From positions 1,612,001 through 1,676,000 of the forward strand of contig NZ_CP160452.1 in assembly GCF_041295575.1 (NCBI RefSeq): a stretch of 64,000 nt of DNA, in the 5' to 3' direction. Shown one piece after another: positions 9,101 to 18,824 of the stretch. The stretch's first letter is position 1; each line of letters starts with the position of its first letter. The notes beneath the pieces are model-generated. The model did no database searches. It was given only the letters and a program-made list of their open reading frames with translations, and had not been told where the DNA came from. Made by a program: the position numbers and the translations under genes. This DNA comes from Sporosarcina pasteurii. GTDB lineage: Bacteria > Bacillota > Bacilli > Bacillales_A > Planococcaceae.

Positions 9101-10219
9101 TTATTTAAACTGGAATGGTTCTGTATTCACTTCAGATTTGAGGAAGTTGACGGCAAACTTAGCATCGTTGCATGCTTGTTGCATATAAACTGCAACCCCT
9201 TCAATCATTACTTTTTCAATATTATGTCCAGGATCTACAACAGCGAGATTAATCGATTCAGCATCATGAGCAACATGATAATATAAGTCTCCAGTGACTA
9301 GTACGTCAGCCCCATTTCTTTTGGCAGCATGGATGTATTTATTGCCATCGCCGCCTAAAACAGCGACTTTACGAATCATTTTATTCGGATCGCCGACGTA
9401 GCGTAGCGCAGGCACTTGAAAGACGTCTTTCACTTTAGACGCAAATAAGTCCAACGTAAGGGGTTCTTCTAGTTCTCCAACTCTTCCTAAACCGAGCGTA
9501 TTCCCTCTCTGTTCTAGTTTTAGAATATCGTAAGCCGGTTCTTCGTAAGGATGGGCATTTAACATCGCTTTTAATACGCGGTTACGATTTGGAGCAGGCA
9601 CAATCACTTCAATTTTTTCCTCAGCAACAACCTCTTCCTTGCCTACTTGACCAATATAAGGATTTGCATTGTCTGCAGGTGTAAAACGACCAGCCCCTTC
9701 AGATGTAAAGCTACATGCTGTATACTCACCGATTGCACCAGCACCTGCTTGACCTAACGCTATACGCATTTCTTCTGCATGTGTTGCGGGACAAAATACA
9801 ATCATTTTATAAAGCGCTTCTGAGTAGGTTTGTTCCATCACCTTTGTATTTACGAGTCCAATTTTTTCTGCAAGCATATCATTTACGCCGCCTTTAGCAA
9901 CATCTAAATTCGTATGCGCAGCGTAAATGGTAATATCATGTTTAATACATTTTTCAAACATCCGGCCTTGTACTGTGTCGGTCGCAATGTTTTTTAACGG
10001 TCTGAAGATTGGCGGATGATGAGCGATAATTAGATTTGCTCCTTTTTCAATAGCTTCATCCACAACTTCTTCATTCACATCGAGTGTTACAAGTACCTTT
10101 TCGACAGGCCGATTTAATTGACCAACATGAACCCCGACAGGATCTCCTTCAAGTGCATAGGATTTTGGTGACCACTGTTCGAATAAGTTAATGACTTCAT
10201 GGCCATTTACTCTTTTCAC
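9101..10219 (-). CDS. yqfO: Nif3-like dinuclear metal centre protein (YqfO)
   Basis: A 372-residue Nif3-family protein. Metal ligands are suggested by IIAHHPPIF near residues 64-71, AHTNLD near 101, and the C-terminal GDLYYHVAHDAE and DPGHNIE motifs. The middle part (about 130-230) matches the extra CutA-like/PII-like insertion domain of the long Bacillus form. It has been described as a GTP cyclohydrolase I type 2 homologue, but its reaction is not settled. The GTG start overlaps the trmK stop by four bases. Confidence 0.9.
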   Translation of the reverse strand: MKRVNGHEVINLFEQWSPKSYALEGDPVGVHVGQLNRPVEKVLVTLDVNEEVVDEAIEKGANLIIAHHPPIFRPLKNIATDTVQGRMFEKCIKHDITIYAAHTNLDVAKGGVNDMLAEKIGLVNTKVMEQTYSEALYKMIVFCPATHAEEMRIALGQAGAGAIGEYTACSFTSEGAGRFTPADNANPYIGQVGKEEVVAEEKIEVIVPAPNRNRVLKAMLNAHPYEEPAYDILKLEQRGNTLGLGRVGELEEPLTLDLFASKVKDVFQVPALRYVGDPNKMIRKVAVLGGDGNKYIHAAKRNGADVLVTGDLYYHVAHDAESINLAVVDPGHNIEKVMIEGVAVYMQQACNDAKFAVNFLKSEVNTEPFQFK

Positions 10220-10908
10220 TTTTGCAACACCTCTTCTACTAATTGAATCTGTTTATTTAATTGCCCTCGTTTCTCTTCAGCTATGGGATTATTTTTTGCC
10301 TCGCCCAAAGAGTGTACGATATGATTCCATTGATCTATCTCGTGTAGCCACTTCTCATTAAACACATGGTTCTTTTCTATTGAAAGAATCGGTCCTAACA
10401 AAAGGTCTGCCTCGCTGTAGGATGCCTTACCTTTCTCTAAGACAACGACTTCATAAATCTTACCATCTTCTTTTAGAATTCTTTCATCGATGATTACCCA
10501 ATCGTTGTTTACTGCCCATTCACGGATTGCTTTTGCATGAATATTTGGTTGTGTAATGATGCGCTTAACCGATGTTAAATGCGAGTTCCCTTCATCTAAA
10601 ATCTTAGCGATTAAAGGACCACCCATTCCAGCAATACTCACTGTATCTACACCATCCTGCTCTTGGATGGCAAATAGACCATTTGCTAACCTGACTGTAA
10701 CAGCATCCGACACATCTTCACGCTGAACATTTTTTAATGCAGATTCATAAGGTCCTTTTACAACCTCCCCAGCAACTGCTTTTTTTATAACGCCTTTTTG
10801 AACAAGATAAGTCGGTAAGTATGCGTGATCACTACCGATATCTGCTAGAATCGCATCTTGCTCAACGTAAGAAGCTACAACCTGTAATCTTTCTGATAAT
10901 TGTATCAT
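10216..10908 (-). CDS. trmK: tRNA (adenine-N1)-methyltransferase TrmK (m1A22)
   Basis: The 230-residue protein has a Rossmann methyltransferase fold with SAM motif ADIGSDHAYLP near residue 21 and SIAGMGGPL near 92, followed by a C-terminal coiled segment. TrmK methylates A22 in tRNA. B. subtilis trmK (yqfN) is likewise followed by yqfO. AAGGAGT lies before the ATG. The four-base overlap with yqfO indicates one unit. Confidence 0.92.
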   Translation of the reverse strand: MIQLSERLQVVASYVEQDAILADIGSDHAYLPTYLVQKGVIKKAVAGEVVKGPYESALKNVQREDVSDAVTVRLANGLFAIQEQDGVDTVSIAGMGGPLIAKILDEGNSHLTSVKRIITQPNIHAKAIREWAVNNDWVIIDERILKEDGKIYEVVVLEKGKASYSEADLLLGPILSIEKNHVFNEKWLHEIDQWNHIVHSLGEAKNNPIAEEKRGQLNKQIQLVEEVLQK

Positions 10909-10944
10909 TCAACCAACTCCTTCTCTATCTTTGAAATAAAAAAG

Positions 10945-10976
10945 CATCTATCAGTAGTATGTCCTACTGATAGATG
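10945..10976 (-). terminator. Terminator after cccA
   Basis: Perfect 13-bp arms (10945-10957 and 10964-10976) with a six-base loop. A T-rich run follows on the minus strand, 19 bases beyond the cccA stop. Confidence 0.85.
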
Positions 10977-10995
10977 GCTTTACTAATTGGTGTGA

Positions 10996-11349
10996 TTATT
11001 CAAGTGATAAAATATAGTCCGCCATTGCTTCTAGATCAGCATCTGGAACTAAGCCACCTGGCATTCCACCATCTGTACCGTTTTTCATAATGTCTTTAAG
11101 TTCTTCTTTAGATAAAGCAGTGCCCACTAATCCCGGTGCTCCTCCACCTTCTAGGTTTCCACCGTGACAAGAAACACACTTCGCATCTGAAAAGGATGCC
11201 GCATCAAAGTCTGCTGCTACTTCAGTGTTTTCGGTATCTTCATTTGCGATTTCATCTTTTTGATCAAGTCCGTATAAGGACATGAAGAAGATAAGTCCAA
11301 TTCCTAATGCCATGATTAGAAGAAAAGGTACTATCGGATTCTTACCCAT
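10996..11349 (-). CDS. cccA: Membrane-bound cytochrome c-550 (CccA type)
   Basis: From the ATG at 11349 (GGAGGGTT five bases upstream) the product is 117 residues. One N-terminal transmembrane helix (about 6-25) anchors a small class I cytochrome c domain outside the membrane. The haem site is CVSCH at 58-62 and Met96 in GGMPGG is the likely sixth ligand. The acidic linker at 30-50 is typical. The B. subtilis cccA-sigA-dnaG order is kept, but two extra genes lie between cccA and sigA here. It carries electrons in respiration. Confidence 0.93.
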   Translation of the reverse strand: MGKNPIVPFLLIMALGIGLIFFMSLYGLDQKDEIANEDTENTEVAADFDAASFSDAKCVSCHGGNLEGGGAPGLVGTALSKEELKDIMKNGTDGGMPGGLVPDADLEAMADYILSLE

Positions 11350-11488
11350 CGAATAACCCTCCTTATCAACATCAATTCTGTAATAAATATAGTACACAAC
11401 TATTATTGTACTGTAAATACTACTAAACTGAAAGCGATTTCCAGAAATTATTCATTGTTTGTGAAGTTTTCGACAAAAAGTTCACAAT

Positions 11489-12628
11489 TTAGCAACCAAT
11501 CAGCCGTGCAATCACCATTCGTTGGACTTCAGAAGTACCTTCTCCGATTTCTAATAGTTTTGCATCTCGCATATATCGCTCAACTTCATATTCTTTCATA
11601 TACCCATAGCCGCCATGAATTTGAACTGATTCGTTTGCAATTTCCATTGCAATCTCAGATGCGTACAATTTACACATTGCCGCCTCTTTCGTGAATGGAC
11701 GTCCCTCATCTTTTAACCATGCAGCTTTATAGACCATGTTACGTGCTAATTCTATCTTCATGGCCATATCAGCCAATTTAAACTGGGTAACTTGAAATTC
11801 AGATAACGCCTTACCGAATTGCTTACGTTCTTTCGCATATTGAAGAGCTCTGTCATAAGCCGCCTGTGCAATTCCTACAGCCATTGCACCAATCCCTATC
11901 CTTCCTCCATCTAATGTCACTAAGAATTGCTTAAAGCCATTACCACGCTTTCCTAGTAGATTATCTTTAGGGACTCGGACGTTGTCTAAGACAAGCTCTG
12001 TCGTATTAGATGCATTCAAACCCATTTTTTCATAATTGTCTATGATCGTAAAACCTTCCGCACTTGTCGGAACGATAATGGCGCTAATTTCTTTCTTCCC
12101 GTCTTTCACATCTGTAATTGCTGTAAGCGCTAAATGATTTGCATAGCTCGCGTTCGTTATATAAACTTTTGAACCGTTAATGATAAAATCATCGCCATCT
12201 TCTTTCGCAGTCGTTTGCGTCCCCCCCGCATCCGACCCTGCATTTGGTTCCGTTAATCCAAATGCACCAAAAGACTCCCCTGTACAAATCGGCGTTAAAA
12301 ACTTTTCTTTTTGCTCTTCGGTACCAAATAAATTAAGTGGAGCGCCCCCTAAAGAAATATGTGCAGAATAAGTAATTCCAGTTGAAGCACATGCTCTACT
12401 CAATTCTTCTGTTACAATCGCAAAACTTATCGTATCTGCTCCGCCGCCCCCATATTTTTCTGGAAATGGCAACCCCATCATGCCCATTTCCGAAAGCTTT
12501 TTAAAAATATCGGCTGGAAACTCTTTCGTTCGATCACGATCGACTGCCCCCGGTGCAACTTCTTCAGTCGAAAATTCATGCATCATTTTCTTAATCATCT
12601 GTTGTTCTTCAGTTAAATCAAAGTTCAA
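11489..12628 (-). CDS. Acyl-CoA dehydrogenase
   Basis: The 379-residue protein has the full acyl-CoA dehydrogenase fold: N-terminal helical domain, beta domain with 'FGLTEPNAGSDAGG' near 125, and a C-terminal helical domain ending with 'QIHGGYGYMKEYEVERYMRDAK'. 'EIGEGTSEVQRMVIAR' near 360 holds the catalytic Glu of short- and branched-chain types. It uses FAD to desaturate an acyl-CoA. The start is TTG at 12628 with AAGGGGAG upstream. The exact substrate cannot be told from sequence alone. It is not part of this block in B. subtilis. Confidence 0.9.
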   Translation of the reverse strand: MNFDLTEEQQMIKKMMHEFSTEEVAPGAVDRDRTKEFPADIFKKLSEMGMMGLPFPEKYGGGGADTISFAIVTEELSRACASTGITYSAHISLGGAPLNLFGTEEQKEKFLTPICTGESFGAFGLTEPNAGSDAGGTQTTAKEDGDDFIINGSKVYITNASYANHLALTAITDVKDGKKEISAIIVPTSAEGFTIIDNYEKMGLNASNTTELVLDNVRVPKDNLLGKRGNGFKQFLVTLDGGRIGIGAMAVGIAQAAYDRALQYAKERKQFGKALSEFQVTQFKLADMAMKIELARNMVYKAAWLKDEGRPFTKEAAMCKLYASEIAMEIANESVQIHGGYGYMKEYEVERYMRDAKLLEIGEGTSEVQRMVIARLIGC

Positions 12629-12726
12629 CTATCCCACTCCCCTTTTCTGTCAAAACTTACAATTACCATTATAACGAATAGTTGAACTGTTTAACAACCT
12701 AGCGTGATGATTTTTTTTATTCTGAA

Positions 12727-13272
12727 TTAAAAGATTGAATATGCTATAATACAAATGAGCCCTATCAAACCTGAAAGCGTAAAGTATAACAACTTTAAAA
12801 AACGTCCTACCAACAGCCAAATCACACAATTTAAAACGAGCAAACCTATCAAAATCATTGGTTGTTGAGAAAAAAACAATGACCATAATTTCAGTGACAT
12901 GAGTAATAATAACAATGCGCTCACGATATAAATGGTGGATAATATAATCGATTGTTTGTTAGATTTAAAAATTGCATAACTAAATAAAATAATCATGCCA
13001 ATAGCGCCAAATAATAATGCAATCCCATTATCGATAAATAGCATTACCATGGCCAAAAATATACCGATGAATAAGTTAAATATCACCAAATATTTTTGTT
13101 TCTTTTTTTCTTTATGTAAGATTGAAGAAGTAAGGTTCCCAGCTTCTTTATGCTGTTCATTTCCTTGTGCGTATAACGCTGTAAGGAAATCACAATAATG
13201 CCCTGGCAATAAATTGTTTTGCTTCCAATATTTAATTTCGGAAAGAATAATTTTTTTCCTTTGTTCATTCAT
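12727..13272 (-). CDS. Unknown multi-pass membrane protein
   Basis: I do not recognise this 181-residue protein. The first 55 residues are hydrophilic, with basic and aromatic residues. The rest has about five to six hydrophobic helices (roughly 60-80, 82-100, 108-126, 132-152 and 156-181). AGAGGTGATG precedes the ATG. It is downstream of sigA on the same strand but separated by the sigA terminator. A sensor or accessory membrane role is possible, with no direct evidence. Confidence 0.6.
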   Translation of the reverse strand: MNEQRKKIILSEIKYWKQNNLLPGHYCDFLTALYAQGNEQHKEAGNLTSSILHKEKKKQKYLVIFNLFIGIFLAMVMLFIDNGIALLFGAIGMIILFSYAIFKSNKQSIILSTIYIVSALLLLLMSLKLWSLFFSQQPMILIGLLVLNCVIWLLVGRFLKLLYFTLSGLIGLICIIAYSIF

Positions 13273-13381
13273 ACATCATCACCTCTGTGTTATTACAAAA
13301 GCCGAGGACTTAGCTCTGAATAGTATCAGTTAAGCCGTGTTAAAGGAAGAATATAGAAAAAGCTGACATTCTCAAGCTTTA

Positions 13382-13412
13382 AAAAAGCACCGGCTACTAA
13401 CGCCGATGCTTT
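13382..13412 (-). terminator. Terminator after sigA
   Basis: Arms AAAAGCACCGGC (13382-13393) and GCCGATGCTTTT (13401-13412) pair with one G-U change around a seven-base loop. A T-run follows on the minus strand, 15 bases past the sigA stop. Confidence 0.8.
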
Positions 13413-13426
13413 TGATATGTTAATTT

Positions 13427-14557
13427 TTATTCTAAGAAATCTTTTAGACGTTTACTTCTTGATGGGTGTCTTAATTTACGTAATGCTTTCGCTTCAATTT
13501 GACGAATTCGTTCACGCGTTACGCCAAATACACGCCCCACTTCTTCGAGTGTTCTTGTACGTCCATCGTCAAGACCAAATCGAAGACGAAGGACATTTTC
13601 TTCTCGATCCGTTAATGTATCAAGAACATCTTCAAGTTGCTCTTTTAATAGCTCGTAAGCAGCATGATCTGAAGGAGACTGCGCTTCATTGTCTTCGATA
13701 AAATCACCTAAATGAGAATCATCTTCTTCACCAATTGGTGTTTCGAGTGAGACAGGTTCTTGTGATATTTTTAAAATTTCACGGACTCTATCAGCCGTCA
13801 ATTCCATTTCTTCACCAATTTCTTCAGGCGTAGGTTCGCGTCCTAAATCTTGTAGCAATTGGCGTTGAACGCGAATTAATTTATTAATGGTTTCAACCAT
13901 GTGAACTGGAATACGAATTGTTCTTGCTTGGTCTGCAATCGCACGTGTAATTGCTTGACGAATCCACCATGTCGCATACGTACTAAATTTAAATCCTTTT
14001 GTATGGTCAAACTTTTCAACTGCTTTAATAAGTCCCATGTTTCCTTCTTGAATGAGGTCAAGGAAAAGCATGCCACGTCCTACATAACGTTTCGCAATAC
14101 TAACAACAAGACGTAAGTTAGCTTCTGCTAATTCCTTGCTGGCTTCTTCGTCGCCTTCAATGATTCGCTTCGCAAGCGCTACTTCCTCATCACCAGTCAA
14201 TAGTTCAACACGGCCGATTTCTTTTAAGTACATGCGAACCGGGTCATTAATTTTGACGCCAGGAGGAACGCTTAAGTCATTTAAATCTATTTTAGAGTCG
14301 TCATCATCTTTAGCTTTATTTGAAGTGCTTTCCTCTTCTTCATCATCTGATTCACGGTCCATCTCTACACCTTCAGCCTCAAGCAAATCGAGGAACTCCT
14401 CAAATTGTTCTGGTTCCATTTCGAACTTTGATAATTTTTCTGTTACTTCATCAAGTGTAAGTTCACCTGTTTTCTTCCCTGCTTCTACTAACTGCTGTTG
14501 CACTTCTTTTAAAGTTAACTCTTCTTTTACTTCTGATGTAATATCTTTTTTACTCAT
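13427..14557 (-). CDS. sigA: RNA polymerase primary sigma factor SigA (RpoD)
   Basis: The ATG at 14557, preceded by GGAGGAGG, gives 376 residues. Region 1.2 ([17 protein letters not shown]), region 2 ([35 protein letters not shown]), region 3 and region 4.2 ([21 protein letters not shown]) are all present in order. The N-terminal acidic region 1.1 is also there. It is the housekeeping sigma factor. It lies 34 bases after dnaG, as in the macromolecular synthesis operon of B. subtilis. Confidence 0.98.
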   Translation of the reverse strand: MSKKDITSEVKEELTLKEVQQQLVEAGKKTGELTLDEVTEKLSKFEMEPEQFEEFLDLLEAEGVEMDRESDDEEEESTSNKAKDDDDSKIDLNDLSVPPGVKINDPVRMYLKEIGRVELLTGDEEVALAKRIIEGDEEASKELAEANLRLVVSIAKRYVGRGMLFLDLIQEGNMGLIKAVEKFDHTKGFKFSTYATWWIRQAITRAIADQARTIRIPVHMVETINKLIRVQRQLLQDLGREPTPEEIGEEMELTADRVREILKISQEPVSLETPIGEEDDSHLGDFIEDNEAQSPSDHAAYELLKEQLEDVLDTLTDREENVLRLRFGLDDGRTRTLEEVGRVFGVTRERIRQIEAKALRKLRHPSRSKRLKDFLE

Positions 14558-14591
14558 CTTACCCGTTCCTCCTCCTAACACCGGATTATGG

Positions 14592-16415
14592 CTACAAAGC
14601 CGCTAATGAATTTCGAAGCTGAATAATTTCCCTGGCCAGCTCCAGCGCCCGGGTATGATTATTAACTCTTTCTGCTTCTTTTGATTCGTGCATTTTTTCT
14701 TGGATAGATATTTCTATACGCTTTTTTTCAAGATGTATGATACAATCTTCAATTTCCTTTTCAGCATTGTCAGAGTCAGATTCCAACATAGCTGCTTCAA
14801 GGACTAACTTCCTTAACTCGCGATCATCTATGGATTCAGCGAAACGGTGAAAATCTGGTTTTTTATACTGCTCGTAAAATCCGGCAAGACGTACGAATAT
14901 CGTTGCGTAATCTTCATGAAAAAACACCTCTCTTTTTTCTTCTTTAAAGCGATCAAAAAGAGAGCCGTCATTTAATAAATGGTGCAATAACAATCTCTCT
15001 GCGCGTTCAGTCCCCGTTTTTTGTCGAGCTTTAGGAACTGGCGTCGTGCTTTTGTTCTCTACTACAGCAGGAGACATAGAATCAGCTTTCGCTTGCCTTG
15101 CCCGATTTCCCGCCATTTTGATAAACTGTTGGTTAATCGCTTCAACTGACACATTAGTCTCCTCAGATAATTGTCGGATATATAAATCCCTTTCTACTGG
15201 AGACGAGCGTAAAGCTAATTCTTCAAGTACTTCATGAATGAATTGCAATACATCGTTTTCATAGGATAGGTTTTTAGACCGTTTTGCATACGCCATGATA
15301 AATGACATGTATGAGTGTGGATTTCCAATAATTTGGTCGCGGAAAGCTTCGCCGCCATACTTTTGAATAAATTCATCTGGATCCATATCATTTGGCAAGA
15401 GTGCGATACGAATATTCATCCCGTTTGCGTTTGCAATCGAAGCAAACCGCTTCGCAGCTTCCCAACCAGCATGATCACCGTCACAACAAATGATTAATTC
15501 TTTCGCAATTCTTTTTAATTTCAACAGATGTGTTTCGGATAGAGACGTTCCCATAATTGCTACAGAATTTCCGACATCAACATGGTCGGCGGAAATTGTA
15601 TCCATAAAACCTTCAAACAGTATTACTTTACCCGTTTTTCTTATGTTAAGACGTGCATTGTGCAAATTATATAATATTTTACTTTTTTCAAATATCGGCG
15701 TCTCAGGACTATTCAAGTATTTTGCAACTTCTTTATCCTCATAAAGGGAGCGACCGGAAAAAGCAATGACATTCCCAGTATCATCCCAAAGCGGAAACAT
15801 AATACGTCCTCGGAATCTGTCAAAATAACCTGTCCCATCGTCTTTCATAATACAAAGACCTGAACGTTCCATTTCTTGCATATTAAAACCTTTTCTTTTT
15901 AATAAGCCAGATAATGCCTCAAAATCATCTAATGCCCACCCAATACCATATTTTTCTATACTAGCCCTCGTAAACCCTCTTTTTTCTAGATATTCTAGTG
16001 CTTTTTCACCTTCAACAGTATTTAAGAGTATGTGGCTATAAAAATTTGTCGCAAGTGCGTGGGCGTCCATCATCTGTTTGAACTCTTGTTGGTTAGTATG
16101 CCCCGAGCCGCTAACCGGTATAACATCTATCCCGACACCGACTCGTTCAGCTAACTTAATGATTGTCTCAGAAAAAGTTCGACTTTCAAGATCCATGACA
16201 AAAGTAATTGCATTTCCGCTTGCACCACAGCCAAAACAGTGGAAGAGTTGTTTATCTTCTGAAACCGAAAAAGACGGAGTGTTTTCGCCGTGGAAAGGAC
16301 AAAGACCGAACCAGTTCTTCCCTCTCTTCGTTAATTGAATATATTCACCTATCAAATCGACAATATCCGTTTTCTTGCGTATTTCTTCAATCGTTTCTTC
16401 CGGAATTCTTGCCAT
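14592..16415 (-). CDS. dnaG: DNA primase DnaG
   Basis: The 607-residue primase has the N-terminal zinc-binding domain with Cys39, His42, Cys60 and Cys63. The TOPRIM catalytic core follows, with '[13 protein letters not shown]' near 262 and '[14 protein letters not shown]' near 308. The C-terminal helicase-interaction domain fills the rest. It makes RNA primers for replication. A weak ribosome site precedes the ATG. It is the first gene of dnaG-sigA here; yqxD, which precedes it in B. subtilis, is not visible. Confidence 0.97.
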   Translation of the reverse strand: MARIPEETIEEIRKKTDIVDLIGEYIQLTKRGKNWFGLCPFHGENTPSFSVSEDKQLFHCFGCGASGNAITFVMDLESRTFSETIIKLAERVGVGIDVIPVSGSGHTNQQEFKQMMDAHALATNFYSHILLNTVEGEKALEYLEKRGFTRASIEKYGIGWALDDFEALSGLLKRKGFNMQEMERSGLCIMKDDGTGYFDRFRGRIMFPLWDDTGNVIAFSGRSLYEDKEVAKYLNSPETPIFEKSKILYNLHNARLNIRKTGKVILFEGFMDTISADHVDVGNSVAIMGTSLSETHLLKLKRIAKELIICCDGDHAGWEAAKRFASIANANGMNIRIALLPNDMDPDEFIQKYGGEAFRDQIIGNPHSYMSFIMAYAKRSKNLSYENDVLQFIHEVLEELALRSSPVERDLYIRQLSEETNVSVEAINQQFIKMAGNRARQAKADSMSPAVVENKSTTPVPKARQKTGTERAERLLLHHLLNDGSLFDRFKEEKREVFFHEDYATIFVRLAGFYEQYKKPDFHRFAESIDDRELRKLVLEAAMLESDSDNAEKEIEDCIIHLEKKRIEISIQEKMHESKEAERVNNHTRALELAREIIQLRNSLAAL

Positions 16416-16463
16416 TCAATCACCATTTCCTACTCATTTCTCGCCATATTACCTAATTTCGAG

Positions 16464-16492
16464 ATTATATTCAAAAACCCTTCTTTTTTCGA
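16464..16492 (-). promoter_or_regulatory. Candidate SigA promoter for dnaG-sigA
   Basis: A perfect TATAAT (16464-16469 on the minus strand) has a TCGAAA -35-like hexamer 17 bases upstream (four of six to consensus). It lies about 50 bases before the dnaG start. No experimental support. Confidence 0.4.
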
Positions 16493-16494
16493 CA

Positions 16495-16890
16495 TTTTCT
16501 TTTAAAAAATCACAATAATGTTTTACGCTTATATTGCTACTTATTTTCATTTTAATACTAGTAAAATATTATTAATCCTTCATGATACCGAATCACATTC
16601 ATTTGCGTCTGCTTAATCTTTACTTAAAGATGGATACTTTGCTCGTATGTAACTCCAAATTTACGCCGATTAATCATGAACGGATTCTAAAACTTTTTTT
16701 GGTCTTTGAACTGGCAAAAAGTATGTATATACAGAACTGTCTCTTTAGTCCAACTAAAATACTAGCTTCTATATAAAATAAAGGAAGGATTTATAGGTAT
16801 ATTCTATTCACCTTCGAAACTACCATTCTACATGATAGCACAAAATAATTCTAATGGTATACATTTTGCTTAATGAATTGCCAAATTCCC
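16495..16890. other. Long non-coding gap upstream of dnaG
   Basis: About 400 AT-rich bases separate the dnaG promoter region from the ppsR terminator. B. subtilis has yqxD (DUF188) at this point, but I see no such frame. Short frames exist on both strands, none with a ribosome site. I see nothing else I can name. Confidence 0.5.
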
Positions 16891-16893
16891 GAA

Positions 16894-16934
16894 AAGAAGA
16901 ACCTGTCCATTGCCAATCATGGAAGGTCCTTCTT
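16894..16934 (-). terminator. Terminator after ppsR
   Basis: Arms at 16894-16904 and 16924-16934 pair with one mismatch, and inner TCCAT/ATGGA pairs extend the stem. The hairpin begins one base past the ppsR stop, with T residues after it on the minus strand. Confidence 0.65.
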
Positions 16935-16935
16935 A

Positions 16936-17751
16936 TCATTTACTATTTGCTTGCAATTCAGTAATAATGACGTTCGCCGTTTCTTCAACTGCACGATTCG
17001 TTACATCGATAATCGTACAACCAATTTTATCAATTACATCATTAAAATGAGCAATTTCCTCTTCAATTCTTTCAAAACGAGCGTAATTGGCATCGTCTTT
17101 TAAACCAAGTGCTTTAAGTCGTTCTTTACGAATTGAATTTAACTTTTGCGGTGAAATTACGAGTGCGAAACATTTCTTAGGGTCAATATTGAATAATTCT
17201 TCAGGTGGCTCAACCTCTGGAACAAGGGGTACATTTGCAACTTTATATCGCTGATGCGCTAAATACTGTGACAACGGCGTTTTAGATGTTCTTGAAACAC
17301 CAATGAGGACTATATCAGCTTTTAATATTCCGCGTGGATCCCTACCGTCATCGTATTTCACTGCAAATTCAATGGCATCAATTTTTTTGAAATAATCTTC
17401 ATCTAGTTTTCTAACAAGTCCAGGCTCTTCTAAAGGTTTCTCACCTAATTCAATACCTAGTTGCTCTACAATTGGCCCGAGTAAATCAATACATTTAATC
17501 CCAGCGTTTTGGCATTCTTTTTTTATTTTTGTTCGCATACAGCTTTTGACGAGCGTGTAAACAATTACCGCCTGTTGCGCTTTTGCCAGATATACAATTT
17601 CATTTATCTGCGTTTCATCTTCAATGTGTGAAAATCGCTTTAGTGAGACTGTTTCAAGTCCTTCTCTAAATTGACTAGCTGCCGCTTTAGCAACGAGCTC
17701 AGCAGTTTCACCAACGGAATCAGAAACGATGAACATCGTTAACTTCTTCAT
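16936..17751 (-). CDS. ppsR: Pyruvate, phosphate dikinase regulatory protein (DUF299, YqfL)
   Basis: The 271-residue protein matches the bifunctional ADP-dependent kinase/phosphorylase family (DUF299). The P-loop-like GVSRTSKT lies at 151-158 and the N-terminal 'VSDSVGETAELVAKAA' motif at 9-24. Family members switch PPDK or PEP synthase off and on by threonine phosphorylation. In B. subtilis YqfL modulates CcpN-dependent gluconeogenic control, and ccpN sits nine bases upstream here too. TAGGAGG precedes the ATG. Confidence 0.92.
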   Translation of the reverse strand: MKKLTMFIVSDSVGETAELVAKAAASQFREGLETVSLKRFSHIEDETQINEIVYLAKAQQAVIVYTLVKSCMRTKIKKECQNAGIKCIDLLGPIVEQLGIELGEKPLEEPGLVRKLDEDYFKKIDAIEFAVKYDDGRDPRGILKADIVLIGVSRTSKTPLSQYLAHQRYKVANVPLVPEVEPPEELFNIDPKKCFALVISPQKLNSIRKERLKALGLKDDANYARFERIEEEIAHFNDVIDKIGCTIIDVTNRAVEETANVIITELQANSK

Positions 17752-17760
17752 ATTTTCCTC

Positions 17761-18390
17761 CTACAATTCGTGGTCATCCGCAAGAGATAAAAAGGCTGCG
17801 GTAATATTTGTTTTCGTGATTCGACCCACTACTTCTAACCCATCGCCTCTATCTTGGATGACTGGCAACGAGTCTATCTGTTTATCAATCATTAATTTAG
17901 AAGCCATTAATAATGTATCTTGCTTTGTACAATAAGTGATATTAGGCATTCGTGTCATGATGATGTGTACGGGAACTTTTTCGGTTTCTTTGTTTCCAAT
18001 TGTTGCTCTTAATAAATCTTTACGGGATAACACGCCTGTAAGAAAGGATGATTTATCCACAACAAATAATGTTCCGACATCTTCCAAAAACATATGACAG
18101 ATTGCATCATATACCGATAAACTTTCCGATACAACAACTGGCATTGATTGGAAATCACCGACCTTCATGGCATTCATGCTATCAGATATTGACTGTGTAG
18201 GTTTTTTACCTGCATAAAAATAGCCAACACGTGGTCGAGCATCTAAATAGCCAGCCATTGTTAAAATCGCAAGATCCGGACGGATGGTTGCACGTACGAG
18301 ATTTAAACGTACTGCAATTTGCTCTCCCGTTATCGGGCCATTTTCTTTGACAATAGCAAGAATGTCCATTTGGCGCTTGTTCAGTTCCAT
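17761..18390 (-). CDS. ccpN: Transcriptional repressor CcpN (HTH plus CBS pair)
   Basis: The 209-residue protein has an N-terminal winged helix-turn-helix (about 5-60, 'GPITGEQIAVRLNLVRATIRPDL') and two CBS domains (about 75-135 and 142-200). This is the CcpN (YqzB) arrangement. In B. subtilis CcpN represses gapB and pckA under glycolytic conditions and senses nucleotides through the CBS pair. It forms a unit with ppsR and is divergent from glyS, unlike B. subtilis where all three run the same way. Confidence 0.92.
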   Translation of the reverse strand: MELNKRQMDILAIVKENGPITGEQIAVRLNLVRATIRPDLAILTMAGYLDARPRVGYFYAGKKPTQSISDSMNAMKVGDFQSMPVVVSESLSVYDAICHMFLEDVGTLFVVDKSSFLTGVLSRKDLLRATIGNKETEKVPVHIIMTRMPNITYCTKQDTLLMASKLMIDKQIDSLPVIQDRGDGLEVVGRITKTNITAAFLSLADDHEL

Positions 18391-18639
18391 ATGTCACCGC
18401 CTTCAGTGTTCATTACATTAAATTAAATGATGCTTTGCACTATTTTTTCGGTTTTCCTTTACTTAATTATTATATATGAAAATGCTCCTAATTGCTAAGA
18501 AAGCGGAACCATGCTACAATAAGTTTTGAAATTAGCAACATCCTTTTGGACAATCTTTCGTAATAAATTATTGCGAATTGATCATTCATATGTCAGATAT
18601 AAAAATTATAAGCGTTGAAGGGAATAAAAGTATTATCTA

Positions 18640-18798
18640 AAACTAGCGAGTAGGGACAGTGAAAGCCTACACGAGATAAGAAAAGGCATCCTGGAGCTAT
18701 TCACTTTTTTAAAGAGGGCTATTATCTAGCCAATCGGGGTGGAACCGCGGGTCATAATGCACTCGTCCTCGGACATGATGTCCAGGGATGAGTGCATA
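18640..18798 (+). promoter_or_regulatory. Glycine T-box riboswitch leader of glyS
   Basis: The leader holds the T-box core GGGTGGAACCGCGG at 18737-18750 and a Stem I start AGCGAG at 18645-18650. A terminator hairpin has arms near 18757-18769 and 18784-18797 followed by a T-rich run. A GGC triplet at 18685-18687 is the likely glycine specifier (inferred, not folded). Uncharged tRNA-Gly should favour readthrough into glyS. Confidence 0.9.
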
Positions 18799-18824
18799 TT
18801 TTATTTGAGAGGAATGTTGATCAC

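Noticed and set aside
14136..14606. Plus-strand frame of 156 codons
   Set aside because: Antisense to the acidic N-terminal part of sigA; composition is a mirror of Glu/Asp codons.
16448..16549. Minus-strand frame of about 33 codons
   Set aside because: No ribosome site, and it overlaps the candidate dnaG promoter.
16582..16776. Plus-strand frame of 64 codons in the gap before dnaG
   Set aside because: No ribosome site, no recognisable motif and AT-rich random-like composition.
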